This document shows, piece by piece, positions 8,649 to 16,344 of a DNA stretch of 64,000 bases; positions within the stretch are counted from its first letter, which is position 1; each line of letters begins with the position of its first letter. The stretch comes from Photobacterium iliopiscarium (GTDB lineage Bacteria; Pseudomonadota; Gammaproteobacteria; Enterobacterales; Vibrionaceae), in the NCBI RefSeq assembly GCF_003026395.1, contig NZ_PYOO01000009.1, positions 1 to 64,000 of the forward strand. Direction: 5' to 3'. Both the position numbers and the translations under genes were made by a program. The notes beneath the pieces are model-generated. The model saw only the letters and a list, made by a program, of their open reading frames with translations, made no database searches and was not told the origin of the DNA.

Positions 8649-9125
8649 TTATTGCAGATAAGCATTAAGCATCCACAATAATTTTTCTTGTTCGCGAATA
8701 TAATCGCCCATCAATGCCGCAGTACCTTCATCACTTGCATCACTGGCCGCTATAAGAATACGACGTTGTTGACCGAGTAAAATACTAAAGCCATTAACTA
8801 AGCCTTGTACTCCTTGTTGACCATCACAGATATTTTGTTGTTCTTTGATGTCACTTGCGGCTAAATAGCGGCTAAAGCTGTGATCGGGTGTGTAGCCAAG
8901 GGTTAGAATACGTTCAGCTAATTCATCGATTTTAATTTGAAGATCCGTATAAATTTCTTCAAATTTTAGATGTAATTCAAAAAACTGTTGGCCTTTGATA
9001 TTCCAATGATAACCACGCGTATTCATATAAAACACTTGGTAGTTAGATAACAGCTGATTGAGGTCTGTCGCTAGCGCTTGGGCTTTTTCACTATCAAGAC
9101 CGATTAAATTGGTTTGGTGAGCCAT
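8649..9125 (-). CDS. dps: Dps-family ferritin-like DNA-protection protein
   Basis: A 158-residue ferritin-like protein that forms dodecamers, oxidises and stores iron, and in many species protects DNA in starvation. The ferroxidase ligands H40, H52, E56, D67 and E71 align with the known pattern in the segment GYHWNIKGQQFFELH. The N-terminal tail is short with few lysines, so direct DNA binding is uncertain. It closely resembles Vibrio Dps proteins as remembered. Confidence 0.88.
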   Translation of the reverse strand: MAHQTNLIGLDSEKAQALATDLNQLLSNYQVFYMNTRGYHWNIKGQQFFELHLKFEEIYTDLQIKIDELAERILTLGYTPDHSFSRYLAASDIKEQQNICDGQQGVQGLVNGFSILLGQQRRILIAASDASDEGTAALMGDYIREQEKLLWMLNAYLQ

Positions 9126-9265
9126 GGTACATTCCTCATTAAATCATTGAAAAATAGGTTTTGTTTTGATGGTGTGAGTATAGATAAATACTATTAATAG
9201 GTATAACTGTTGTTATCTATTGTAACGATAGTCTTAGCCTATATTGATGCGGCGATTATTAATGA

Positions 9266-10153
9266 TTAGGCAACTAAGACTTCAGGATCGCAGTGTTCAC
9301 CTTCACAAGGAATAATGCCACAGACGCGATGACCGGCTTGTTTTCCTTGTAAGTAACCTTGTTCTAATTTATTGAGGTTGCGGGTGAGACGACCAACATG
9401 AAAGTCGTGATTAGGTGCGATAACGGTAATCGTACAATCTGCTGGCGGATGATTAATAAAATCGAGGGCGGCATTATAGCGGCTAGCGCGCGTCATCACG
9501 GCGTCTGCAAAAGCGGGGTGATCGTGAAACATCGATTTGATTAACCACGGTAGTTTGGTGTCCTGTTTATGAAAACCAAGCGGTTTAGATAAAATAACCG
9601 TGATCTTACGCGCTCCACGGCGATATGCTTCAATAACAGGAATTGAATCACCAATTCCGCCATCACTCATCGCAATGCCATCAATGGTCGGATTATGACG
9701 ATAAGCAACAGGCAGGGCGCAGGTTGCTTCCATTAACGGCATAATATTATGGCGCGTTACCTTAATATATTCAGCGGAACCCGTTTCTAGATTGGTTGTG
9801 GTCGCATAAAGTGGAATTTGGCGTTGCTCATATTTTTTAAGGTTTAGCGGTAAATAACGTGAGGTTGTACGCCATAACCAATCAATGTCGGTTAAGTGGC
9901 CGCCGTGAGTAAAACGCGAAAAATTAATGAATTGGGGATCACGAGAATATTGAGTAATAATTTTATGACTGCGACCATAATTACCACTTAGATAACCAAT
10001 TAAATTGGTGGCTCCCGCCGAAACACCAATCGCAAAGTTAAATGGTAAATAGTTATTTTCAAGGAATGCATCGAGCACACCACTGGCAAAAATGCCGCGC
10101 ATTGCACCGCCTTCAACAATCAGTGCATGGGAAGTGGGTTGGACTGTATTCAT
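9266..10153 (-). CDS. Patatin-like phospholipase (YjjU-like)
   Basis: A 295-residue patatin-family lipid acyl hydrolase. The oxyanion segment GGAMRG is at residues 15-20, the nucleophile GVSAG has Ser45, and the catalytic aspartate is in DGG at 164-166. No signal peptide is visible, so it acts in the cytosol or on the inner face of the membrane. The C-terminal part fits the DUF6363-type tail seen in YjjU. The substrate cannot be read from sequence. Confidence 0.82.
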   Translation of the reverse strand: MNTVQPTSHALIVEGGAMRGIFASGVLDAFLENNYLPFNFAIGVSAGATNLIGYLSGNYGRSHKIITQYSRDPQFINFSRFTHGGHLTDIDWLWRTTSRYLPLNLKKYEQRQIPLYATTTNLETGSAEYIKVTRHNIMPLMEATCALPVAYRHNPTIDGIAMSDGGIGDSIPVIEAYRRGARKITVILSKPLGFHKQDTKLPWLIKSMFHDHPAFADAVMTRASRYNAALDFINHPPADCTITVIAPNHDFHVGRLTRNLNKLEQGYLQGKQAGHRVCGIIPCEGEHCDPEVLVA

Positions 10154-10264
10154 TGTATAACCTATCTACTTTAATCTATTTAACTGCTTTTTCTCTCCTA
10201 TTAGCATAAACAGATTTACAGCAATAAAAAATTCGATTTTTCTTATTGCTGTGATAGGTAAAAC

Positions 10265-11122
10265 TTAATCGTTGGATTGATGGTCAATGGTCGTGCGTTG
10301 GCTTAACACTTTAATACAAGCCGCTAACGCCGGATTTAGCGTTTTAGTAGCGGGATAGCATAATCCTAAACGACGAAACATGCGTGGCCCTTCAAGAGGA
10401 ACCGTGACCAATTGAGTTGCACTTTCTAACACACCTGTCGGCAGAAAAGAGATCCCTAATCCTGCTTGCACCAAATGCATTACTTGGGTTTTATGTTCCG
10501 CTTTCGCCACTAAATTAAGCGACAGACCATCACATGCAAGTAAGCCGATGGTTTGTTGATGCGCTTCACACGGTGGACATTCAATAAAATCATGTTGGTG
10601 TAATTGTTGAGGTGACACACTGGTTAAGCTAGCAAGTGGATGGTCGGGCAACATGCACAACACATAATCTTCATCCCATAACGGCAAAAAAATCTCATCT
10701 TCAGCTTTAAACATATCTAACGTTAATCGTGCATCGGCTTTTTTATCATGATCGACTAATTCAATTAAAAGCGTCGGAATTTGTTGGTGCAGTTGTGCTA
10801 ATACAAGTGCTAATTGGCTTTGACTAAGATCGGCAAAATTAGCCAGTGTCAGGGGTAAACGTTCAGTGCGCTGCTGAAAGAGTTGTGGCAGCGTATTAAC
10901 GTCGTTTAATAATCGAATCGCTAATGGGTAGAGATAGTGTGCTTCATCAGTAAGGTTAACCCCTTTTTTATGTCGCACAAAAAGTTGAGTGGCAAGTTCT
11001 TGTTCTAATTGCTTGATACCACTTGATATTGATGGTTGAGAAACACAGCATCGTTCTGCGGCTAAGGTGATATTTTTTTCTTCATAAACAGCAATAAAAA
11101 ACCGTAATAAGCGTAAATCCAT
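10265..11122 (-). CDS. LysR-family transcriptional regulator
   Basis: A 285-residue regulator with the N-terminal winged helix-turn-helix (AAERCCVSQPSISSGIKQLE) and a C-terminal effector-binding domain. The open frame extends 33 codons further upstream, but MDLRLLRFFIAVYEE is the canonical LysR start, so 11122 is used. It is divergent from an SDR gene about 200 bp away, which suggests that it controls that gene. The effector is unknown. Confidence 0.85.
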   Translation of the reverse strand: MDLRLLRFFIAVYEEKNITLAAERCCVSQPSISSGIKQLEQELATQLFVRHKKGVNLTDEAHYLYPLAIRLLNDVNTLPQLFQQRTERLPLTLANFADLSQSQLALVLAQLHQQIPTLLIELVDHDKKADARLTLDMFKAEDEIFLPLWDEDYVLCMLPDHPLASLTSVSPQQLHQHDFIECPPCEAHQQTIGLLACDGLSLNLVAKAEHKTQVMHLVQAGLGISFLPTGVLESATQLVTVPLEGPRMFRRLGLCYPATKTLNPALAACIKVLSQRTTIDHQSND

Positions 11123-11328
11123 CAGGTAATACTCGATCGAAAAAGACGCTGTTAGCCTATCATATTGTTGAAACTTATGACGGTTTGTTGTTATCCATAG
11201 TTTTTGTTGATGATAAACCAAGGAAATAGATATTTTTCAGTTCCAATAATTCGTTCTATAGTTATTGCCATCAACAGCATCTTAGCTGGCTGCATCAAAC
11301 GTGCGGTTTATTCTAGAGGAACAAAAAC

Positions 11329-12051
11329 ATGTCGAAATCTTTAGTTGTGATCACGGGTGCAAGTTCAGGTATTGGTGAAGCTACTGCGCGTAAATTAGCA
11401 GCAGAAGGCTACCCATTATTATTGTTAGCGCGTCGTGTTGAAGCGATGGAAGCATTAAACCTACCGAACACATTGTGCCGTAAAGTGGATGTGACCGATG
11501 TTAAAGCGATTGCGGCGGCGGTTGCTGAAGCTGAGCAAAAATTTGGTCCAGTAGACTGTCTAATCAATAATGCCGGTATGATGTTATTAGGTCTTGCTGA
11601 TGAGCAGGATCCTGCTGAATGGCAAACCATGTTTAATGTCAATGTAATGGGGATGCTAAACGGTATTCATGTTGTTCTTGCGGGCATGAAAGCACGTAAA
11701 ACAGGTACTGTTATTAACATCAGCTCAATTGCGGGTCGTAAAACATTCCCTAACCATGCGGCTTATTGCGGCACTAAATTTGCGGTACACGCCATCACTG
11801 AAAATATCCGTGAAGAAGTGGCTGATGATAATGTGCGCTTTATTACTATTGCGCCTGGTGCGGTAGAAACTGAATTACTAAGCCATACTAGCAGTGATGC
11901 GATTAAAGCTGGCTACCAAGAATGGAAACAAGGCATGGGTGGTGTAATTGCACCACAAGATATTGCTAATGCTATTAGCTATGCTTATAACCAGCCTCAA
12001 AATTTATGTGTGCGTGAAATTGTATTAGCGGCAACACGTCAACAACCTTAA
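11329..12051 (+). CDS. Short-chain dehydrogenase/reductase
   Basis: A 240-residue classical SDR. The nucleotide-binding TGASSGIG is at residues 9-16, NNAG at 80-83, the catalytic serine at 132/133 and YxxxK at Tyr146-Lys150. It is probably NADP(H)-linked because an arginine pair (LLARR) follows strand 2. The substrate is unknown. A divergent LysR gene is the likely regulator. It ends in a very strong terminator. Confidence 0.85.
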   Translation: MSKSLVVITGASSGIGEATARKLAAEGYPLLLLARRVEAMEALNLPNTLCRKVDVTDVKAIAAAVAEAEQKFGPVDCLINNAGMMLLGLADEQDPAEWQTMFNVNVMGMLNGIHVVLAGMKARKTGTVINISSIAGRKTFPNHAAYCGTKFAVHAITENIREEVADDNVRFITIAPGAVETELLSHTSSDAIKAGYQEWKQGMGGVIAPQDIANAISYAYNQPQNLCVREIVLAATRQQP

Positions 12052-12141
12052 GCCTCAGGTTAAATTGCTGTCAACAATGAGTGAGTTATCGGTTAATTCA
12101 TCACTGTGATAGATACTTGCAGCTAAGTGACTGCTATATTC

Positions 12142-12178
12142 AAAGCAGAGCCATAAATGATTATGGCTCTGCTTTTTT
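12142..12178 (+). terminator. Strong terminator after the SDR gene
   Basis: A perfect 15-bp stem (AAAGCAGAGCCATAA with its complement at 12161-12175) has a four-base loop and a T-run. The loop contains an ATG that opens the downstream acyltransferase frame, which argues against that ATG being the real start. Confidence 0.9.
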
Positions 12179-12207
12179 ATATCTGTTGTTTATATAAGGG
12201 GTCGTTG

Positions 12208-13212
12208 GTGAGAGAAAAAATAGGATTTTTTGATTTACTGCGAGTCGTTGCTGCCTTGGCAGTTGTCGTGATCCATGTCCTTGGCCCCTATCGAGATCAG
12301 TTGGGTCAAATACCGGATTGGCAGTGGATGAGTGCGATTACGATCAATAGCCTTAGTCGCTGGGCTGTCCCTGTGTTTATTATGATTACGGGAGCATTGA
12401 TGCTCAGTGATCAGCGTCCTTTTGAGCCTGTTTATTATATTAAACGTCGCCTCGGTAAAGTATTAATCCCCTTTTTGGTATGGTCGGTATTTTATGCCTT
12501 CTTCTCTGGCTTAACGGTTAATGGTTTTGATAGCGCACTAAGTTGGTCGGTACTGAAAAAACTGCCGACTCATGAAACCTATTATCACCTTGGTTTTTTC
12601 TATTATTTCATTCCGCTTTATTTGGTTATTCCGGTTATTCAGTGGTGGGTACAAAAAGCAGAACCAGGGCAAGTGAAAGGGGTCATTATGGTATGGCTGC
12701 TGATCACGGGGTTATATCTGTTTTATATTGACGGTTTATGGAGTGAAACCTATTTATTATATAGCGGCTATTTATTACTAGGTTATTGCCTGTATCAATA
12801 CCGTTGGCCTAGTTTAATGGTACTACTGCCGTTAGCGGTGATTGCGGTTGTCGCAACTGACTATAGCGTGATCAGCCATAGTTTTGCTGCTGATGAATAT
12901 AAAGTCGCTCGCTGGATGTCATACAAAACGTTGAACACGGTTGTGGTTGCTGCAACGGTCTTTTTACTCTGTCGAGCGGCGAGTAATAAGTTAAGTGTAT
13001 CGACTCAAACTCAATTAGGTTGGTTAAGTAAATATAGCCTTGGAGTGTATTTGATTCATCCGATCTTTTTATGGCCATTACGCCAATATGATCTTTATTT
13101 TGCTAATCCGTTAATTGCGATTCCAGTATGGACAATGATTGCTGCGAGCTTAGCGTTGGCAACCAGTTGGCTGTTGAGTCGTAGTCGTTATACGGCGTGG
13201 TTAGTGCCATAA
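12208..13212 (+). CDS. WecH-like membrane acyltransferase (acyltransferase 3 family)
   Basis: A 334-residue polytopic protein with about ten hydrophobic helices, of the acyltransferase-3 family that O-acetylates surface sugars. The family's N-terminal pattern FFDLLRVVAAL...VVIHV (His23) is present. The GTG at 12208 has AAGGGG upstream; the earlier ATG at 12157 falls in the SDR terminator loop and is rejected. It resembles E. coli WecH, which acetylates enterobacterial common antigen, but no ECA genes are near, so the substrate is open. Confidence 0.78.
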   Translation: MREKIGFFDLLRVVAALAVVVIHVLGPYRDQLGQIPDWQWMSAITINSLSRWAVPVFIMITGALMLSDQRPFEPVYYIKRRLGKVLIPFLVWSVFYAFFSGLTVNGFDSALSWSVLKKLPTHETYYHLGFFYYFIPLYLVIPVIQWWVQKAEPGQVKGVIMVWLLITGLYLFYIDGLWSETYLLYSGYLLLGYCLYQYRWPSLMVLLPLAVIAVVATDYSVISHSFAADEYKVARWMSYKTLNTVVVAATVFLLCRAASNKLSVSTQTQLGWLSKYSLGVYLIHPIFLWPLRQYDLYFANPLIAIPVWTMIAASLALATSWLLSRSRYTAWLVP

Positions 13213-13228
13213 CGGTGTTAATTATTGT

Positions 13229-13258
13229 CTGTTTGCTCATTAGGCAATGAGCAAACAG
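13229..13258. terminator. Hairpin between the convergent acyltransferase and YhhM-like genes
   Basis: A perfect 13-bp stem (CTGTTTGCTCATT and its complement) has a four-base loop. No long T-run follows on either strand. Confidence 0.55.
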
Positions 13259-13266
13259 TACGATGG

Positions 13267-13599
13267 CTATTGGCGCTGTAGTGCAAAGTGAATAAATTGC
13301 TGGCCACGGTAGGTCATGGTACCGATGTCGCCAGGATTGAGCGCTTGGTAATAATGAATGCCAATCATAAACTCACGTTTAGGGCCCCCCGCTAGCGGTT
13401 GCACATAAAACCAATATTCTTCATCTTCCTCTCCCGGCTGCGCACCAATAATACGGTTACTTTGTTTATCTAGAATTTGAACATCAACTTTTTTTTCTGG
13501 TGCATCAATGCCTAAGATATGACGACGATAGTGATAGATAAAATAAAATAATGACAATAGTAATAGTAGGCACAGTACGACGATAATCCATGTCGGCAT
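13267..13599 (-). CDS. yhhM: YhhM-like DUF2500 membrane protein
   Basis: A 110-residue protein with one N-terminal transmembrane helix and a small soluble domain. The tail HYYQALNPGDIGTMTYRG resembles the E. coli YhhM segment with QYHALTVGDKGTLSYKG. The ATG at 13599 has AAGGAG eight bases upstream; an in-frame TTG two codons earlier is too close to it. yhhM lies near rsmD and yhhL in E. coli, and both are found about 2 kb away here. The function is unknown. Confidence 0.75.
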   Translation of the reverse strand: MPTWIIVVLCLLLLLSLFYFIYHYRRHILGIDAPEKKVDVQILDKQSNRIIGAQPGEEDEEYWFYVQPLAGGPKREFMIGIHYYQALNPGDIGTMTYRGQQFIHFALQRQ

Positions 13600-13787
13600 T
13601 CCCAAAACTCCTTGGTAGGTTAATACGCTATATTAAATAAATACCGCGACATTATTCACAGCAAATTTATACATGCCTAACTTTGGATAATAAAAGCGTG
13701 ATCTGAATACAATTATTTTACTAAAACACTGTGTTGAGTGGGTAGCTTAGGTAAGGTAATCATAATTGAATATTTAGGGAGGTGATG

Positions 13788-14150
13788 ATGGATATTAAAC
13801 AAGTCATTGAGAGATCTCATCGGTTAGAAGACTTATTACGCCAACATTATCATGCTAAAGGTACTGATTTAACGCAATTAGTTGATAGTTGTGATAATCG
13901 ATTTTCTGATGATATTTCTAATAAATTAAATAGAATCAGTCTAATACGTCAACAATTGACGGCTGATGATAGTTTGATATCAGATGCCAATGACTATCAG
14001 TTATTTATGGACTTATGTGCTGAGTGTGAAGTGGAATTAATGCCACGTAGTAGTCGTTTAGTGTGGGGGGTTGCGGTGTTACTGCTTGGCGGAATTACGT
14101 TAGCGGCGCTGGGGTTCTATTTTTATCATTGGCAGCACATTACGTTATAA
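13788..14150 (+). CDS. Unknown small protein with C-terminal membrane anchor
   Basis: A 120-residue protein. Residues 1-90 are charged, helical in pattern and rich in Leu, Arg and Asp (for example HRLEDLLRQHYHAKG). The last 30 residues form a single hydrophobic helix (LVWGVAVLLLGGITLAALG), so it looks tail-anchored in the inner membrane. The SD GGGAGG at 13777-13782 gives best spacing to the ATG at 13788; an overlapping ATG at 13785 is possible. I do not recognise the family. It is followed by a strong terminator. Confidence 0.65.
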   Translation: MDIKQVIERSHRLEDLLRQHYHAKGTDLTQLVDSCDNRFSDDISNKLNRISLIRQQLTADDSLISDANDYQLFMDLCAECEVELMPRSSRLVWGVAVLLLGGITLAALGFYFYHWQHITL

Positions 14151-14176
14151 CAATGCTGAATATTCAGGGTATAGAT

Positions 14177-14208
14177 AAAAAAATGGCGCCATTAGGCGCT
14201 ATTTTTTT
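14177..14208. terminator. Bidirectional terminator between the tail-anchored protein and the small ORF
   Basis: A 14-bp stem (AAAAAAATGGCGCC with GGCGCTATTTTTTT, one G-U pair) has a four-base loop and T-runs on both strands. It serves the plus-strand gene and also lies 17 bp beyond the stop of the minus-strand small ORF. Confidence 0.85.
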
Positions 14209-14224
14209 GTTTCTTGAATGAGGC

Positions 14225-14305
14225 TTAGTAAATAATAGGTAGTGTCATTAGACCAACAACAACGGCAATCATTACAAGACCTTGTTTTTGTGAATGTGTC
14301 AGCAT
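14225..14305 (-). CDS. 26-residue predicted membrane microprotein
   Basis: An ATG at 14305 opens a 26-codon frame ending with TAA at 14225. The peptide begins MLTHSQKQG and continues as a hydrophobic helix (LVMIAVVVGLMTLPIIY). AAGGA lies eight bases upstream of the ATG, and a strong terminator follows the stop by 17 bp, so this looks like a compact transcription unit. I cannot match it to a named small protein. The prediction rests on RBS, hydrophobic pattern and terminator only. Confidence 0.5.
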   Translation of the reverse strand: MLTHSQKQGLVMIAVVVGLMTLPIIY

Positions 14306-15005
14306 GTTTTTAATCCTTGGTGAGAAGTTATTTTTTATCTTGACAATAAAGATAACATGTTTTTAACGGTTTTGGTAGGGTTGATGGTGGGTAACTTAGA
14401 TAAAAACATTTTTGAATGACAATAAAAGCCTTTTATCACCATTAAAACAATGTTTTCTTTGCTGTTATTTTTATGTTAATTTTAATTTTTCATGTTTTTA
14501 TTTGTCTTTAGTTATTGTTTATATTGTTGTTTTTTATTTTATTTCTGTTTTTGAATATTATTTTTAGTACTTTTTGTTATAAATGGTCAAAAAATGAAGA
14601 TATTTAACTGTAACTCTATTTTGAGGTTATTTTTTAAATGTATTATTTTTGACGGTTATAGGTTTTGTCTAAAAAATAGCTAAGTTGTTGGTTTTTCATT
14701 ATTTTTAAATGTTTTTTGCGTTATTTTTATTGATTTATTTGATATTGGTGTTGATGGCTGTGTGTGTTGTTTATTTTTGCATGTAAGCATTGTTATCTTA
14801 TTGTATTTATATGATTTTAATTTTTTATTTATAATTTTTAAGGTGGTGTTTTTTGAGGTTTTTACTGAGATTTTAGCAATTATTTTATTTGTTTGGGTCT
14901 GATGTGTTCATAATTGATGTCATAACATGGGTTTAATATTAGAGACAGAGATCTAATTATCGATTGCTATCTTTAAAGGATTATTCAGTTTATTGGAGAA
15001 GGAGT
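14306..15005. other. T-rich, C-poor intergenic region
   Basis: About 700 bp with a strong strand bias: on the plus strand T dominates and C is rare, with many runs of five or more T. No frame with a start and RBS was found. It is the upstream region of both the small minus-strand ORF and the DUF2007 gene. It may be a nucleoid-protein (H-NS-like) binding region or the remnant of lost sequence; neither can be shown here. Confidence 0.5.
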
Positions 15006-15323
15006 ATGGCGAATCAACAATGGCAATGTGCATATAGCGCCGGCAACAGTTTAGAAGCACATAGTTTAAAAGGTTTGTTAGAAAATACTGGAATATCAGT
15101 ACGGTTGACTGGGGAAGCATTAGCGGCGGCGGCAGGTGAACTACCGATGAGCGTAGTTGAAGTACAGCTATGGGTAACAGGAATGCAAAGACAACAAGCG
15201 CTAGTGGTGATTGATGGTTATTTACGGAATGACTATCGTGATTGGTATTGTGGTTGTTGTGGCGAGGTTAATCAGGGTCAATTTGAGTTGTGTTGGCAGT
15301 GTCAACATGATCGTGATGAGTAA
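15006..15323 (+). CDS. DUF2007 protein with C-terminal zinc-ribbon
   Basis: A 105-residue protein. Residues 1-75 fit the DUF2007 'putative signal transducing protein' pattern (CAYSAGNSLEAHSLKGLLEN and ISVRLTGEALA). The C-terminus has two CxxC pairs (CGCCGE and CWQC) that form a likely zinc ribbon. The ATG at 15006 with a GGAG about seven bases upstream is preferred over an upstream TTG. Its biochemical role is unknown. It stands alone and converges on yhhL. Confidence 0.78.
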   Translation: MANQQWQCAYSAGNSLEAHSLKGLLENTGISVRLTGEALAAAAGELPMSVVEVQLWVTGMQRQQALVVIDGYLRNDYRDWYCGCCGEVNQGQFELCWQCQHDRDE

Positions 15324-15391
15324 TAAAAAGAAAATCAGTATCATCAAAGGATAAAAAGCGAGCATCAATAATGTTGCCCGCTCTCAAAGTA

Positions 15392-15658
15392 TTACATCAT
15401 GTGCTTGCGACGAATATCAAGCAGCGCGAAGATACCAAAAATTAAAATTGACCAATGCTCCCAACGCGACATCTTGATTTTATCACCAAATGCACCAACG
15501 AAAATCAGCATTTGTAAGCCGTGCATCATGAACAAAAATGCGGTCATGATATAAAGCGCGATTGCAGAAACTCCGGGGAAAGGGTGAATGATGTTAATAA
15601 ATAATATTAGCCAGACTAAGGCTATCGCTATTTTGGCAGTAATGATCAGTGCTTTCAT
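15392..15658 (-). CDS. yhhL: YhhL-like DUF1145 membrane protein
   Basis: An 88-residue inner-membrane protein with about three hydrophobic helices. It fits the DUF1145/YhhL family by HPFPG and the neighbourhood: its ATG overlaps the rsmD stop (ATGA), as expected of the rsmD-yhhL pair, indicating translational coupling. GAGAGGA precedes the start. The function is unknown. Confidence 0.8.
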   Translation of the reverse strand: MKALIITAKIAIALVWLILFINIIHPFPGVSAIALYIMTAFLFMMHGLQMLIFVGAFGDKIKMSRWEHWSILIFGIFALLDIRRKHMM

Positions 15659-16260
15659 GGTTCCTCTCTGGAAAATAAGCGGTAGCACACTTGGCCTGCG
15701 CTTTTTTCACGATGTAAATGCCAGTGGCTAGGTATTGCCAACTGACCTAATTCCTTTTCTGCTTCAATATAAATCATTGCATGTGGTGTTAACCAGCCAT
15801 TATTTTCTAACGCTGTGATAACATCCTGAATAAGATCTTTTCGAAACGGTGGGTCGATAAAAACAATATCGTGTGGCGTACCTGTTTGTGACAAAAAGCG
15901 TAAACTATCGCTATTGATCACAGTGGCATTGGTCGCTTTTACTGTGTTGAGGTTTATTTCGAGTTGTGTGGCTGCTTTTTTATCAAGTTCAAGCATGGTG
16001 ACACTTTCTGCACCACGTGAAAGTGCTTCAAAACTTAAGCCGCCACTACCCGTAAAGAGATCAAGGCATTTAGATTGATAAATGTCTTGCGCTAACCAGT
16101 TGAAAAGTGTTTCTTTGACACGGTCAGTGGTTGGACGGAGTCCTTCGACATCATGAACGGGTAATTTGCGTCCACGCCATTGTCCGCTGATGATTCTAAC
16201 GAACCCACCAGGACGATTATTTTGTGTTTTGCGAGTTGTTTGCTGTCTTCGCTGCGTCAT
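15655..16260 (-). CDS. rsmD: 16S rRNA (guanine966-N2)-methyltransferase
   Basis: A 201-residue SAM-dependent methyltransferase that modifies G966 of 16S rRNA during 30S assembly. Motif I is DLFTGSGG (67-74), and the catalytic DPPF is at 136-139. The N-terminal RIISGQWRGRKL and RPTTDRVKETLFNWL blocks are typical of RsmD. It is divergent from ftsY (84 bp apart), the conserved arrangement, and coupled to yhhL. Confidence 0.93.
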   Translation of the reverse strand: MTQRRQQTTRKTQNNRPGGFVRIISGQWRGRKLPVHDVEGLRPTTDRVKETLFNWLAQDIYQSKCLDLFTGSGGLSFEALSRGAESVTMLELDKKAATQLEINLNTVKATNATVINSDSLRFLSQTGTPHDIVFIDPPFRKDLIQDVITALENNGWLTPHAMIYIEAEKELGQLAIPSHWHLHREKSAGQVCYRLFSREEP

Positions 16261-16344
16261 AGATTTTTTTGACCGTTAAGAAAATGATAGTATACACCTG
16301 TTTTTAGGCCGTAAATTGTACCAATCAAGCGCTAGGATTTGCCA

